From positions 124,001 to 188,000 of the forward strand of contig JAHBVV010000005.1 of the NCBI GenBank assembly GCA_019637335.1: a DNA stretch of 64,000 bases, in the 5' to 3' direction. The stretch comes from Candidatus Hydrogenedentota bacterium (GTDB lineage Bacteria > Hydrogenedentota > Hydrogenedentia > Hydrogenedentales > JAEUWI01). Shown here piece after piece: positions 8,922 to 17,223 of this stretch (within the stretch, counting starts at the first letter, position 1; each line of letters begins with the position of its first letter). The notes below the pieces were generated by a model. It searched no databases. It saw only the letters and a list, made by a program, of their open reading frames with translations, and had not been told where the DNA came from. The translations under genes were made by a program, and so were the position numbers.

Positions 8922-10352
8922 TCACCAGGGACCCGTTCCTCGGAAATCCAGGCGCAGCGGGTTCCGCATCCGCCGCGCGGCCGCGTCCAGTTTTTCGTGC
9001 GCCGCGTCGGGTTCGTAGACCACCAGCATTTCCTCCGTGCCGAATATCGCGCCGGCGGCGACCGCGGTGTTCAGGTCAAGCGGGGAATTCAGCGCGCCCA
9101 GGGGATACACCATGGGCCGCGACCAGTACACAAAACCCCAGCCATACTGGCCGAGGTACGTGCACGGCGCGGATTGGGGCGTCTCGCCGCCCAGGTAATT
9201 GCCCGCGAACTGGTTCAGGCGCACCGTCGCCAGCCCGAAGCCCAGCGCCGCATTGTAGCCCGCCACCCACACCGCGTCGCGATCCAGCACGGCCAGCCCG
9301 CCAGGCGTGAAACCCGCCACCGCCGCCTCGCCCGCGACGCTTCGGAAGGCGTTGATCTCGCGCGACACCGGCGCGGTGTCTCCGGCTCGCCACGCGTAGT
9401 GTGTGAACAGCTCCGGCGACTCCGGCTCTCCGCCATCGGGGCTGCCCGGCGGTCGGCGCGAATGGCTCACCACGATCTCGCCCATGCGTATCGCGTGCGC
9501 GGACCGGGCCCGCGTCAGGCGCATGGTCGACGACACGTGCACGTGCGGATTGCGAGCGTAAAAAGTGTAGGTGATCGAAACCTCCACATCGCGGTAATTG
9601 TGCAGCGGCCCCCAGCGGCGGTAGCGGAGCGCGAGCGGACCGCCTTCCAGCGCGTGGTTGGGCGGCGCCGGCCAGTCGTAATCGTGGTCCCACGGCTGGG
9701 GCGGGCTCCAGATGTCCACCCCGAAGTGAATCGGGATGTTGCGGTAGAACAATTCCATGTCCTCGCCCTGCTTCGCGGGCAGGATACGCTGAATCGCGCC
9801 GGACCTGGGATCGAGCGCCATCCGGTAGAATTCGTTTGCCACCGTCAACCCAGGCGCCTCGCCCGCGATGTCGAGCCCGTCCGTGATTGCCGCCGCCGGA
9901 ATTGCCGCAGGCGCCTCGCCCCCGTCGGGTACCCCCCAGTGCAGCCGGTAGGTCACCGTTTCCCCCGCCGGGCAGTCCGCCAGAAAGACCACGTTGATGC
10001 TCGCGGCCGGATGCGGGGTATCCCCATCCGGCTCGGCCACGCCGCCCGCCGTCACCTCCCCCAGCGTCTGATGCGGAACCAGCGCGCCCCTGCCGTTCTC
10101 AAGCACCCGCGTCACGCGAATCGAGTCCCGCCACCGGCCGGGCGGATCCCCCGCCACGGTGAGCGTAACCTCCACCGGCTCGGCGCGGCGGGCCAGGCCG
10201 GCCGTCTCCTGAAGCACATAGTCGTAGGTATGCGCGTAGCGCCTCGCAAAGTCCGAAAGCGCGATCTCCATGGCCGCCGGCTGGGACTCCAGGCACAGCA
10301 GCGCTGCGCACGGAAAGCAAAGAAGAAAATGTACCACTCGCCGCGCCGCCAT
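8922..10352 (-). CDS. Secreted protein of unknown function, beta-rich
   Basis: A 476-residue protein with an N-terminal Sec-type signal (RRVVHFLLCF to about residue 25). I do not recognise the family with confidence. The body is rich in short beta-strand patterns, aromatic residues and Gly/Pro turns, for example DIWSPPQPWDHDYDWPAPP near residue 213, and it resembles the beta-sandwich layout of polysaccharide lyases or exo-rhamnogalacturonan lyase-like proteins; this is an impression only. It lies between a CehA-like metallohydrolase (142 bases upstream) and a sulfatase (44 bases downstream), which supports a role in breaking down an external substrate, possibly a sulfated polymer. Confidence 0.7.
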   Translation of the reverse strand: MAARRVVHFLLCFPCAALLCLESQPAAMEIALSDFARRYAHTYDYVLQETAGLARRAEPVEVTLTVAGDPPGRWRDSIRVTRVLENGRGALVPHQTLGEVTAGGVAEPDGDTPHPAASINVVFLADCPAGETVTYRLHWGVPDGGEAPAAIPAAAITDGLDIAGEAPGLTVANEFYRMALDPRSGAIQRILPAKQGEDMELFYRNIPIHFGVDIWSPPQPWDHDYDWPAPPNHALEGGPLALRYRRWGPLHNYRDVEVSITYTFYARNPHVHVSSTMRLTRARSAHAIRMGEIVVSHSRRPPGSPDGGEPESPELFTHYAWRAGDTAPVSREINAFRSVAGEAAVAGFTPGGLAVLDRDAVWVAGYNAALGFGLATVRLNQFAGNYLGGETPQSAPCTYLGQYGWGFVYWSRPMVYPLGALNSPLDLNTAVAAGAIFGTEEMLVVYEPDAAHEKLDAAARRMRNPLRLDFRGTGPW

Positions 10353-10494
10353 GCGCCTGATATCCTTCCGGTTATGTGGCCCGATTCGCTCGCCCGGACC
10401 CTTCTATCACGCGCCTCCATCGGGAGTCAATGACCGGGCAGCCGTCTGCGCGGACCCTGATAGGCGAATTCATTCGGCGCGGGGGGGAGGGGCG

Positions 10495-12690
10495 TCAGGG
10501 ACGCGCGTTCTCCAGCGTTCCGCGCGCCGCGGCTTCACGGGCGAAGGTCTCGCGCAGGGCCTCGTAGGCAGCCCGCGCCTCCCGCACGCGCTCCTTCAAC
10601 GCTTCCGCCTGAAGCGCGAGCTCCTCGATCCACTTGTCGGCGCCGATGGCGCCTTGCGCCTGGCGCGCAAGCGCGTCCGCGATTACCGTGTCGATTTCGT
10701 CGAGGCTCGCGCCGCGTTTGACCAACAGCGCGTCCACCGAATCGTACTTCCAGAAGCGGAGGTCCTCCCGCACCACATAAACGGGCGTCGTGTGGGCGCG
10801 ATAGCCTTCGGTCGCCTCGGCCCGCGCGGCGATCCAGCAACCGCCCGCCGGGTCCACCTCGATCTCGGCTTCCAGCACCGGTTTTCCGCCGGGACCCGCC
10901 TCAACCGTATGAACCACCTCGCCATGCTGGACGATTTCCAGCTTCACCGGCGTGGTGAAGCCGTCCGCCCCCCAGGTGCGCGCCCGGACCCGAACCGTTT
11001 TGCCCGGCGTGGCCGCGATTTCGTCTCCGGGAAGCGCATCGTCCACCCGCAGGTCGATCATCGGGCCGTTGGTGACGAAGGTGCGGCCACGCTCCACCGC
11101 GTCAAACCACGTGTCCGCCGTGAACTGCCCCGGGCCGGTGTAGGCGTAGACGCGGACCTCCCCGACGGTGCCGCCCCAGGGTACATCCGATCCCGCCGAG
11201 GCCGTCACCTTGATGCCGAGGTTCAGGAAGTCGTAATAGAGGTCCGTGCCCAACTGGGCGAACTGAAGCAGCTCCACGAAATCGATCAGCCCTTTCGGCG
11301 CGACCAGGGTCATGCCCCGGTGCACGTGAAATATCCCCGAATTCACGTGCGCGAAGCCCGAGAGCCCGCCCTGCGCCGACACCTGCTCGAAAATGTCGTC
11401 GTAATGGTAGTAGCGCGCCGTATCCCGCACCATATCCGTGATGTTCAGCGAGATGGTGTGCCCCAGTTCGTTATGCGTGCGCGGGCATTCCTGGCCCGGC
11501 ACGATGATATAGTCGTCCTCCTGGATGCGGAAGTCCGGACCGAACCCGCGCTGCTCGAACCAGGTGCGGTACATATCGCCCATTTTCAGCGCGTTGCCCA
11601 GGTGCACATCCTCGGCCTTCAGCCAGGTCATAAGCTGCTGTGCGTCGAAATCGCTCAGCAGTTGAAAATGAACATGGTCGTCGCCGCTGTACCACCCGCT
11701 TTCGCGCATGTCCACCCACCGCTTCGGGCGGTAGCTTCGCTCGACCGCACCGCCGGGCTGCACCGTGAACCGATCGATCACCGGAATGTGCTCCGTGCCG
11801 CGCCGCACCACCACTTCCCAGTCGCCGGGCGGCAGCACCATGTCCACCGGGCCCGGCACGCACCAGTAATTGCCCCGCAGCGCGCCGTGTAGGTTCGCCG
11901 TGCGTTTGCCCGTGCTCATGCCCGATTGCGAGTCAAACTGCGGCGTGAAGTCGAGCGCGTTCCGGGGCCGGTAGTCGCTGCGGTTGTTCAGCCAGTACAG
12001 GCGAACCATTGCGGGCGCCGGTTCGCCGGTGTCGTCGGAGAGCACCGTCATTTGCAGCCGTCCCGGCGCCGGCGTGGCCAGGTCCACGGGCAGGCTGAAC
12101 GCGGCGCCGCCGGCGGTGCGGAGCTCCACCACGATCGAGGTCGTGCGCGCCGGCGCGTTGTGCAGGGAAACCAGCACGTAACTCGTCCGGGCGGGATCGA
12201 TCTCCGGCGTGCGTACCGTGCTGAGCCCGTCGGCGAAGTCCAACTCGATCGCGATGCACGCGGGATTCCCGGCATCCTTGTTGATGCGGAAAAGCAACGA
12301 TCCCGTATCGCCGGGGAGCGTCACCGTCTCGGGTTTCGGCAGCGTCGCCGCCGGCGCGGGCAGCGACAGATCACGCAACGACGGGATACGGCCGATCATT
12401 GAGAGCAGTTCCGCCGCGCGTTCCGATCGATCCGCTTGGGCGGCCGCGCGCGCCTCGTCGGTCTGGGCCTGATCCACGGCGCGGCCAAACTGCCGGAGTT
12501 CGCGGTTAATGAGGTCCAGTTGGGCGTGCTCTTCCTGTCCCAGCAGGCCTCCGTGATGTTGGAAGAGCGCCCCCGCCAGATCCGCCGCTCCGGGGTAGGG
12601 CGTCGGCTCCTGGGATCGCGCGGAAAGCGTGAATAGCGTCAGGAGAAGCAGGCTCGCGGTGATGAAGATCATGGGGCGCGGTGGATTCAT
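10495..12690 (-). CDS. Exported CehA/McbA-like metallohydrolase (PHP domain)
   Basis: A 731-residue exported protein whose signal peptide spans about residues 1-26. After a helical N-terminal region and beta-rich modules, SGWYSGDDHVHFQ near residue 340 is the DxH metal motif of the PHP-type CehA/McbA family; later HNELGHTISLNI, GFAHVNSG and SAGSDVPWGG fit the remaining metal-ligand motifs. Known members hydrolyse carbamates or phosphoesters, but most are uncharacterised and the substrate is open. The C-terminal about 60 residues are a charged helical segment rich in Ala, Glu and Arg. Its ATG overlaps the upstream EF-hand gene as ATGA, so the two are coupled. Confidence 0.75.
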   Translation of the reverse strand: MNPPRPMIFITASLLLLTLFTLSARSQEPTPYPGAADLAGALFQHHGGLLGQEEHAQLDLINRELRQFGRAVDQAQTDEARAAAQADRSERAAELLSMIGRIPSLRDLSLPAPAATLPKPETVTLPGDTGSLLFRINKDAGNPACIAIELDFADGLSTVRTPEIDPARTSYVLVSLHNAPARTTSIVVELRTAGGAAFSLPVDLATPAPGRLQMTVLSDDTGEPAPAMVRLYWLNNRSDYRPRNALDFTPQFDSQSGMSTGKRTANLHGALRGNYWCVPGPVDMVLPPGDWEVVVRRGTEHIPVIDRFTVQPGGAVERSYRPKRWVDMRESGWYSGDDHVHFQLLSDFDAQQLMTWLKAEDVHLGNALKMGDMYRTWFEQRGFGPDFRIQEDDYIIVPGQECPRTHNELGHTISLNITDMVRDTARYYHYDDIFEQVSAQGGLSGFAHVNSGIFHVHRGMTLVAPKGLIDFVELLQFAQLGTDLYYDFLNLGIKVTASAGSDVPWGGTVGEVRVYAYTGPGQFTADTWFDAVERGRTFVTNGPMIDLRVDDALPGDEIAATPGKTVRVRARTWGADGFTTPVKLEIVQHGEVVHTVEAGPGGKPVLEAEIEVDPAGGCWIAARAEATEGYRAHTTPVYVVREDLRFWKYDSVDALLVKRGASLDEIDTVIADALARQAQGAIGADKWIEELALQAEALKERVREARAAYEALRETFAREAAARGTLENARP

Positions 12691-13352
12691 GGCGGGCTCC
12701 CTTCAGATGGGTCCTGGGACGGGGTCTTGGTCGAATTCAAAGGCGCGTGTTCGGGCGATTCGCGGATCAGCAGCGCCTCCAATGGCAGTGGTTCCTTCGC
12801 GCCGGCCGCGCGCGACATCGATTGGCCGACTTCCGCCGCGCGTACCCGCACGCCATCGCGCCCGGCGACATGCAACGCGGTCATCGCGGCAAAGTCGGGA
12901 AAGAGGCCGTTCCGAAGCTGCACAAGCGCCTCGGCCCTCCCGGCCGGCGGAACAGGCGCGAAAAACACCAGTTCAATCTCGAAGCGCCGGTGTGGCGCGT
13001 CGCCCGGGGGAGGCGCGGTTATGGACGGATCGTGCAGCGGCGCCAGCTCGACTGGTTCGCCATCCACGGAAAGCGCCAGCTCCCGCGCCGCCTGCTCCAG
13101 CACGTCCCGGCCGTACGCGGACCGCTCGGGGCGGCTGATGTGGCCGTCGCCATCCGCATCCGCAAACGCCTCCTGCACGGCCGCGTGTCGGTCGAAAAAG
13201 GTCAGGCGCACGGTCAGGTCGATGTAGTCCGGGCCGGCCTCCAGGAGAATGTCGTGCTGAACGCAATCCGAGAGCGTGGGGTGGGCCGGCGCGGGCGGCG
13301 ACAACAGCGCGCACCAGGCGCCGATCATGCACAAGAGAATTCCCCGAAACAT
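12687..13352 (-). CDS. Secreted EF-hand protein
   Basis: A 221-residue protein with a Sec signal (MFRGILLCMIGAWC, probable cleavage after PAPA near residue 23). DADGDGHISRPE near residue 65 is a canonical EF-hand calcium loop. The remainder is predicted beta-rich, including a pattern at YIDLTVRLTFFD seen in periplasmic proteins of similar layout. Its function is unknown. It starts what looks like an operon with the CehA-like gene, with which it overlaps by four bases. The intergenic region to argS is 231 bases and must hold divergent promoters. Confidence 0.72.
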   Translation of the reverse strand: MFRGILLCMIGAWCALLSPPAPAHPTLSDCVQHDILLEAGPDYIDLTVRLTFFDRHAAVQEAFADADGDGHISRPERSAYGRDVLEQAARELALSVDGEPVELAPLHDPSITAPPPGDAPHRRFEIELVFFAPVPPAGRAEALVQLRNGLFPDFAAMTALHVAGRDGVRVRAAEVGQSMSRAAGAKEPLPLEALLIRESPEHAPLNSTKTPSQDPSEGSPP

Positions 13353-13583
13353 TCGTCCTCCCGATCGCCCCGGGCGCGGGGCGTTGAAGCCGAATCCACG
13401 CTCCTATTAGAGCAGAACGCCCGAATTTGCGCAAGCGCCCCGCGCGCCACGGCCCCGGCGAACGCGCGGTCCGCCGCGCCGCCGGGACCCCGCCGCAGCC
13501 CGCGATCTGGCCGTGCGCATGGGAAATGCGCTATTATAGGCGGCTCAACACATCCATCCCGATTGCCCGTGAGGAGTATCTCC

Positions 13584-15281
13584 GTGAATCCGTTTGAACG
13601 TCTTGTCACCCCCATTCTGGCCGCGTTTCCCGAGCTGGGCGCCGAGGACATTTCGGTGGGCGCGCCGCCAAAGCTGGATATGGGCGACGTGGCGATTCCG
13701 ATGTTCCTGGCCGCCAGGAAGCTGAAGGCCGCGCCCCCGAAGCTTGCCGCGGAGGCCGCGCAGAAGGTGGCGTTTGGTCCGGAAGTGACCGAGGCGAAGC
13801 CGATGGGGCCGTACCTCAACCTGCGGCTGGACCGGGGCGCGTTCGGGCGGGCGATTGTGAGCGGGGTGCTGGAAGCGGGCGACCGCTTCGGCTCGAACAA
13901 CCTGGGCGCGGGCAGGAAGGTGGTGCTGGAGCACACAAGCATCAACCCCAACGCCAGCCCGCACGTGGGCCGCGCGCGGAACGCGATGATCGGCGACAGC
14001 CTCGCACGGCTCTTCCGCTTCGAGGGCCACGACGTGGAGGTGCACTATTACGTCAACGACATGGGGCGGCAGATCGGGCTGCTGGTGCTCATCGCGGAGG
14101 AGCTCCAGGACCTGACCTTCGACCAGATTCTCGATGCGTACGTGGCGGCGAACGAGCGGGCGAAGGAGGACGAGGCCTTTGCGCAGGCGGGCTACGAATT
14201 GCTCGCAAAAATGGAGCAGGGCGACCCGGAGACGCAGAAAAAATTCACGGCGGTGACGGATCTGTGCCTCAAGGGCCAGCTCGACGTGCTCCAACGGCTC
14301 GGCGGGACCTACGACGTCTTCGATCACGAGTCGAAGTACGTGAAGGACCCGCGCCTGGACGAGATTGTGGCGCGGCTGAAGGAGAAGGACGCGGTCTTCA
14401 CGGACGAGGACGGCCGGCTGGTGGTGGATCTGGCGCAGATCGGGCATACGCAGGACGAGGGCCGTTTTTTTGTGCTGTTGCGCGGCAACGGCAGCTCGAT
14501 GTATGGCTTCCGCGATCTGGCCTACACGCTGGACAAGGAAGCGCTCGGCGCGGATATCAACCTGATGGTCCTGGGCGAGGATCACAAGCTCTACGCGCAG
14601 CAGCTGGCGCTGATTCTCGAAGCGGCGGGCCACTCCGCGCCGGAGCCCATCTACTACGCCTACATCCTGCTGAAAAGCGGCAAAATGTCGACGCGCCAGG
14701 GCAAGGTGGTCCTGCTGTCGGAATTCCTCGACGAGGCGTCGCGGCTTGCGCACGAGCGCGTGGCGGAACAGTGCCAGGAGCTCTCGAAAGAGGAGCAGCA
14801 CGCGATTGCCGAGCAGGTGGCCGTGGCCGCGATCCGCTTCAGCGTCCTGCGCGTGACGCCGAACAAGAACGTGATCTTCGATATGGAGGAGAACATGAAG
14901 TTCGTGGGCGACACGGGCCCCTACATCCAGTACTCCTGCGCGCGGATCAACTCCATCATGCGGAAGTACGAAGGCGCGCTCCCCGATGCGCCGCCCACGG
15001 ATTTCCCCCTGGCGGCGGACGCCGAGTGGGCGCTATTGGCGAAGATCAACGAGTTCCCGAATGTCGTCGCCGCCGCGCTCAACCAGCGGGTCTGCGCGCC
15101 CATCGCGAACTACGCCCTGGAGCTCGCGCGGCTCTTCTCCAGCTTCTACAACGACTGCCCCGTGCTCAAAGCCGAAAGCGAGGCGCTCGTCGCAGCGCGT
15201 CTACTGCTTTGCCGCGCGACCTTGCAGACGCTCAAGAACGCGCTGGGGATTCTGGGGATTGAGGCGCCCGAACGGATGTAG
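13584..15281 (+). CDS. argS: Arginyl-tRNA synthetase
   Basis: A 565-residue class I aminoacyl-tRNA synthetase that charges tRNA-Arg, of normal length for the family. The N-terminal Add-1 domain occupies about residues 1-100. The HIGH-equivalent is SPHVGRARN near residue 129, the KMSK-equivalent is KMSTRQGKV near residue 368, and the C-terminal DALR anticodon-binding domain follows (NYALELARLFSSFYNDCP). I chose the GTG start at 13584, which has GAGGAG at 13571-13576 in good position. The frame is open for a further 900 bases upstream, but that stretch is antisense to the EF-hand and CehA genes and has no ArgS similarity. A TATTAT at 13532 could be a -10 element, without a convincing -35. Confidence 0.95.
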   Translation: MNPFERLVTPILAAFPELGAEDISVGAPPKLDMGDVAIPMFLAARKLKAAPPKLAAEAAQKVAFGPEVTEAKPMGPYLNLRLDRGAFGRAIVSGVLEAGDRFGSNNLGAGRKVVLEHTSINPNASPHVGRARNAMIGDSLARLFRFEGHDVEVHYYVNDMGRQIGLLVLIAEELQDLTFDQILDAYVAANERAKEDEAFAQAGYELLAKMEQGDPETQKKFTAVTDLCLKGQLDVLQRLGGTYDVFDHESKYVKDPRLDEIVARLKEKDAVFTDEDGRLVVDLAQIGHTQDEGRFFVLLRGNGSSMYGFRDLAYTLDKEALGADINLMVLGEDHKLYAQQLALILEAAGHSAPEPIYYAYILLKSGKMSTRQGKVVLLSEFLDEASRLAHERVAEQCQELSKEEQHAIAEQVAVAAIRFSVLRVTPNKNVIFDMEENMKFVGDTGPYIQYSCARINSIMRKYEGALPDAPPTDFPLAADAEWALLAKINEFPNVVAAALNQRVCAPIANYALELARLFSSFYNDCPVLKAESEALVAARLLLCRATLQTLKNALGILGIEAPERM

Positions 15282-15293
15282 GGGGGCACTGGG

Positions 15294-15593
15294 TCAGGAG
15301 AGCTCCGGCGGCAGCGCAACGGGATGAACCACAATCTGGTTGGCCCGCTTTCGAACCAGATTCAAGTCGTAGTTGACCTGCAGCCGCAGCCATCCATCGG
15401 CGGCGCCCCATCCCATCTTCTCGAGGCGCACCGACATTTCCGGAGAGATGCCGGACTTTTCATTCAGGAGGTTGTTCAGGGTTTGCCGCGCTACCCCAAG
15501 GGCCCTGGCGGCATCGGTCACCGACAGGCCGAGCGGCTCGATGCAGTTCATTCGCACGTGGCGTCCCGGGTGGGGTGGATTCTTCATGGGCAT
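15294..15593 (-). CDS. HigA-type antitoxin (XRE family), orphan
   Basis: A 99-residue helix-turn-helix protein of the HigA/VapI antitoxin family. HPGRHVRMNCIEPLGLSV is the family's characteristic opening (PGxxL-x8-GLS), ALGVARQTLNNLLNEKSGIS is the DNA-binding helix pair, and WGAADGWLRLQVNYDLN is the conserved helix that follows. Such proteins bind and neutralise HigB-type mRNA interferases and repress their own operon. No intact HigB gene lies in the 170 bases between it and hcp, where one is usually found, so it is either a solitary regulator or the survivor of a decayed module. It converges on argS with a 12-base gap. ATG at 15587 is an alternative start. Confidence 0.8.
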   Translation of the reverse strand: MPMKNPPHPGRHVRMNCIEPLGLSVTDAARALGVARQTLNNLLNEKSGISPEMSVRLEKMGWGAADGWLRLQVNYDLNLVRKRANQIVVHPVALPPELS

Positions 15594-15762
15594 GATGTGT
15601 TTCCCTTTGATCGGTAGTCCACCCAGTCTATTCCAGCAAGTCCAGGTTTTTCCACGGCCGCGCGACCGGCAGCAAGCCTTGCGCCGGCGGATCGACAACG
15701 GCGCGAAGGACCCAATCAGAGATCGGACCCATCGCGCCGGTGGTTTCGCTTGAGAGGGCGCC

Positions 15763-17070
15763 CTATACGCCGGCGAGCAGCGCCTCGACGTCGGCTTTGG
15801 CGTCGGTTCCGACGGGTTTCAGGCCGTACTTCTTCTGCAGGAGCGCCAGCACGTTGGGCGTGACGAAGGCGGGCAGGTTGGGGCCGAGGTGGATGTTGTG
15901 GACGTCGAGGTAGAGCAGCGTCAGCAGCACGGCGACGGCCTTTTGCTCGAACCAGCTGATCATGAGGGAGAGCGGCAGGTCGTTTACACCGCACTCGAAG
16001 GCCTTCGCGAGGGCCAAGGCGACCTGGATGGCGCCGTAGGCGTCGTTGCACTGGCCCATGTCGAGGAAACGCGGGAGGCCGGCCACGGTGCCGTAGTCGT
16101 AGTCGCGGATGCGGTACTTGCCGCAGCCGAGCGTGAGCACGAGGGAGTCCATGGGCGTGTTCTGCGCGAAGTCGGCGTAGTAGTTTCGTCCGGGTTCCGC
16201 GCCGTCACAACCGCCGATGAGGAAGACGTGTCGGATGTCGCCATCCTTGAAGGCCTTGACCAGGGTGTCGGCGAGATTCAGAATCTGAGTGTAGTGGAAG
16301 CCGATGGTGGAGGTTTTGAGCTCGGTGGGCTTCAGGGGGCCGATTTCCAGCGCACGCTCGATAATCGGGCCGTAGTTGTTGTCCGTGATCCGCGTAGCGC
16401 CGGGCACGGCGGTGGTGCGGGTGGTATAGAAGCGGTCGAGGTAGGTGTTGGAATCCCAGGGGATGAGGACGCAGTTGGTGGTGCCGAGGATGGGCCCGCC
16501 GAAGCGCTCGAATTCGACGCGCTGCTTCTGCCAGGCCGAACCGAAGTGGCCCTTCAGGTGCGGGAAGCGCTTGAGGCCGGGGTAGCTGTGGCCGGGGAGC
16601 ATCTCGCCGTGCGTGTAGACATTCACGCCCGCGCCCTGCGCCTGGACGAGAAGATCCTTGAGATCCATGAGGTCATGGCCGGTGACGAGGATGCCCGGGC
16701 CTTCCTGAATGCCCTCGGTTACTTCGGTGGGCTCGGGGGTCCCGAAGTTTTCCACGTGGCCATCGTTCAAGAGCTGCATGGTCTTCAGGTTCATGCGGCC
16801 GCACTCAAGCGCCATCTCCACGAGCGCGCCGAGATCGAAGTTCACGTTCGTCATGGTGGCGAACAGCGCCTCTTCGATAAAGGCTTCCACCTCGGGGTCG
16901 GTCTTGCCCAGGCGCCGGGCATGGTGCTTGTACGCCGCCATCCCCTTCAGGCCGTAGAGCAGGATCTTCTGCACGGACTCGACATCGGGATCTTTTCCGC
17001 AAATGCCGCGCTCCACGCAGCCGGTACCGCGAAAGGTTTGTTCACACTGGTCGCAAAACATGGTGGCCAT
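15763..17070 (-). CDS. hcp: Hybrid-cluster protein (hydroxylamine/NO reductase-type), short class III form
   Basis: A 435-residue Hcp/prismane protein, a cytoplasmic Fe-S/Fe-S-O enzyme linked to nitric oxide and nitrosative-stress metabolism. Cys6, Cys9, Cys18 and Cys24 form the N-terminal cluster motif (CX2CX8CX5C). Hybrid-cluster ligands are visible in GTTNCV, IGGCDGAEPGR, LGCGKYRIRD and DMGQCNDAYGAI. It is about 110 residues shorter than class I/II enzymes, and what is missing lies right after the N-terminal cysteine region, as in class III proteins. The ATG at 17070 follows GGGAG at normal spacing; a longer frame upstream crosses the operator and is rejected. No hcr reductase gene is adjacent, so the electron donor is unknown. 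Confidence 0.93.
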   Translation of the reverse strand: MATMFCDQCEQTFRGTGCVERGICGKDPDVESVQKILLYGLKGMAAYKHHARRLGKTDPEVEAFIEEALFATMTNVNFDLGALVEMALECGRMNLKTMQLLNDGHVENFGTPEPTEVTEGIQEGPGILVTGHDLMDLKDLLVQAQGAGVNVYTHGEMLPGHSYPGLKRFPHLKGHFGSAWQKQRVEFERFGGPILGTTNCVLIPWDSNTYLDRFYTTRTTAVPGATRITDNNYGPIIERALEIGPLKPTELKTSTIGFHYTQILNLADTLVKAFKDGDIRHVFLIGGCDGAEPGRNYYADFAQNTPMDSLVLTLGCGKYRIRDYDYGTVAGLPRFLDMGQCNDAYGAIQVALALAKAFECGVNDLPLSLMISWFEQKAVAVLLTLLYLDVHNIHLGPNLPAFVTPNVLALLQKKYGLKPVGTDAKADVEALLAGV

Positions 17071-17113
17071 GGCCGTTTCTCCCTGCTGCTCCGCCGGACA
17101 ATCCCGGCGGTAA

Positions 17114-17136
17114 AACATACATTCTGAATGCATTTT
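17114..17136. promoter_or_regulatory. NsrR-like operator upstream of hcp
   Basis: An 11-1-11 inverted repeat centred on 17125, with left arm AACATACATTC and right arm GAATGCATTTT. Nine of eleven arm positions pair. It closely follows the AAnATGCATTTnAAATGCATnTT pattern of NsrR, the NO-sensing Rrf2-family repressor known to control hcp in proteobacteria. It overlaps the proposed -10 of hcp, as a repressor site should. No Rrf2 gene is in the window. Confidence 0.65.
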
Positions 17137-17161
17137 ATCTCGCAGGGAGAAGCGCCCGCAA
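17132..17161 (-). promoter_or_regulatory. Candidate hcp promoter
   Basis: Read on the minus strand, TAAAAT (17137-17132) fits a -10 in five of six positions and lies 18 bases after TTGCGG (17161-17156), a weak -35. The predicted transcript start is near 17125, inside the NsrR-like palindrome and about 55 bases before the ATG. Confidence 0.5.
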
Positions 17162-17223
17162 CCTGTATGCTGAACAGAAGTCGGCGCGCTGCGCGCCCGC
17201 ATATCCGCCCTGCGTCAACGCGG

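Noticed and set aside
12681-13583. Nine hundred bases of open frame in front of argS, which would make an 866-residue protein
   Set aside because: It is antisense to the EF-hand and CehA genes, has no ArgS-like residues, and a GTG with a good ribosome-binding site at 13584 gives the normal length.
15628-15732. Thirty-four-codon open frame upstream of the HigA-like gene as a HigB toxin remnant
   Set aside because: No HigB motif can be matched in any frame of this interval, and there is no clear ribosome-binding site.
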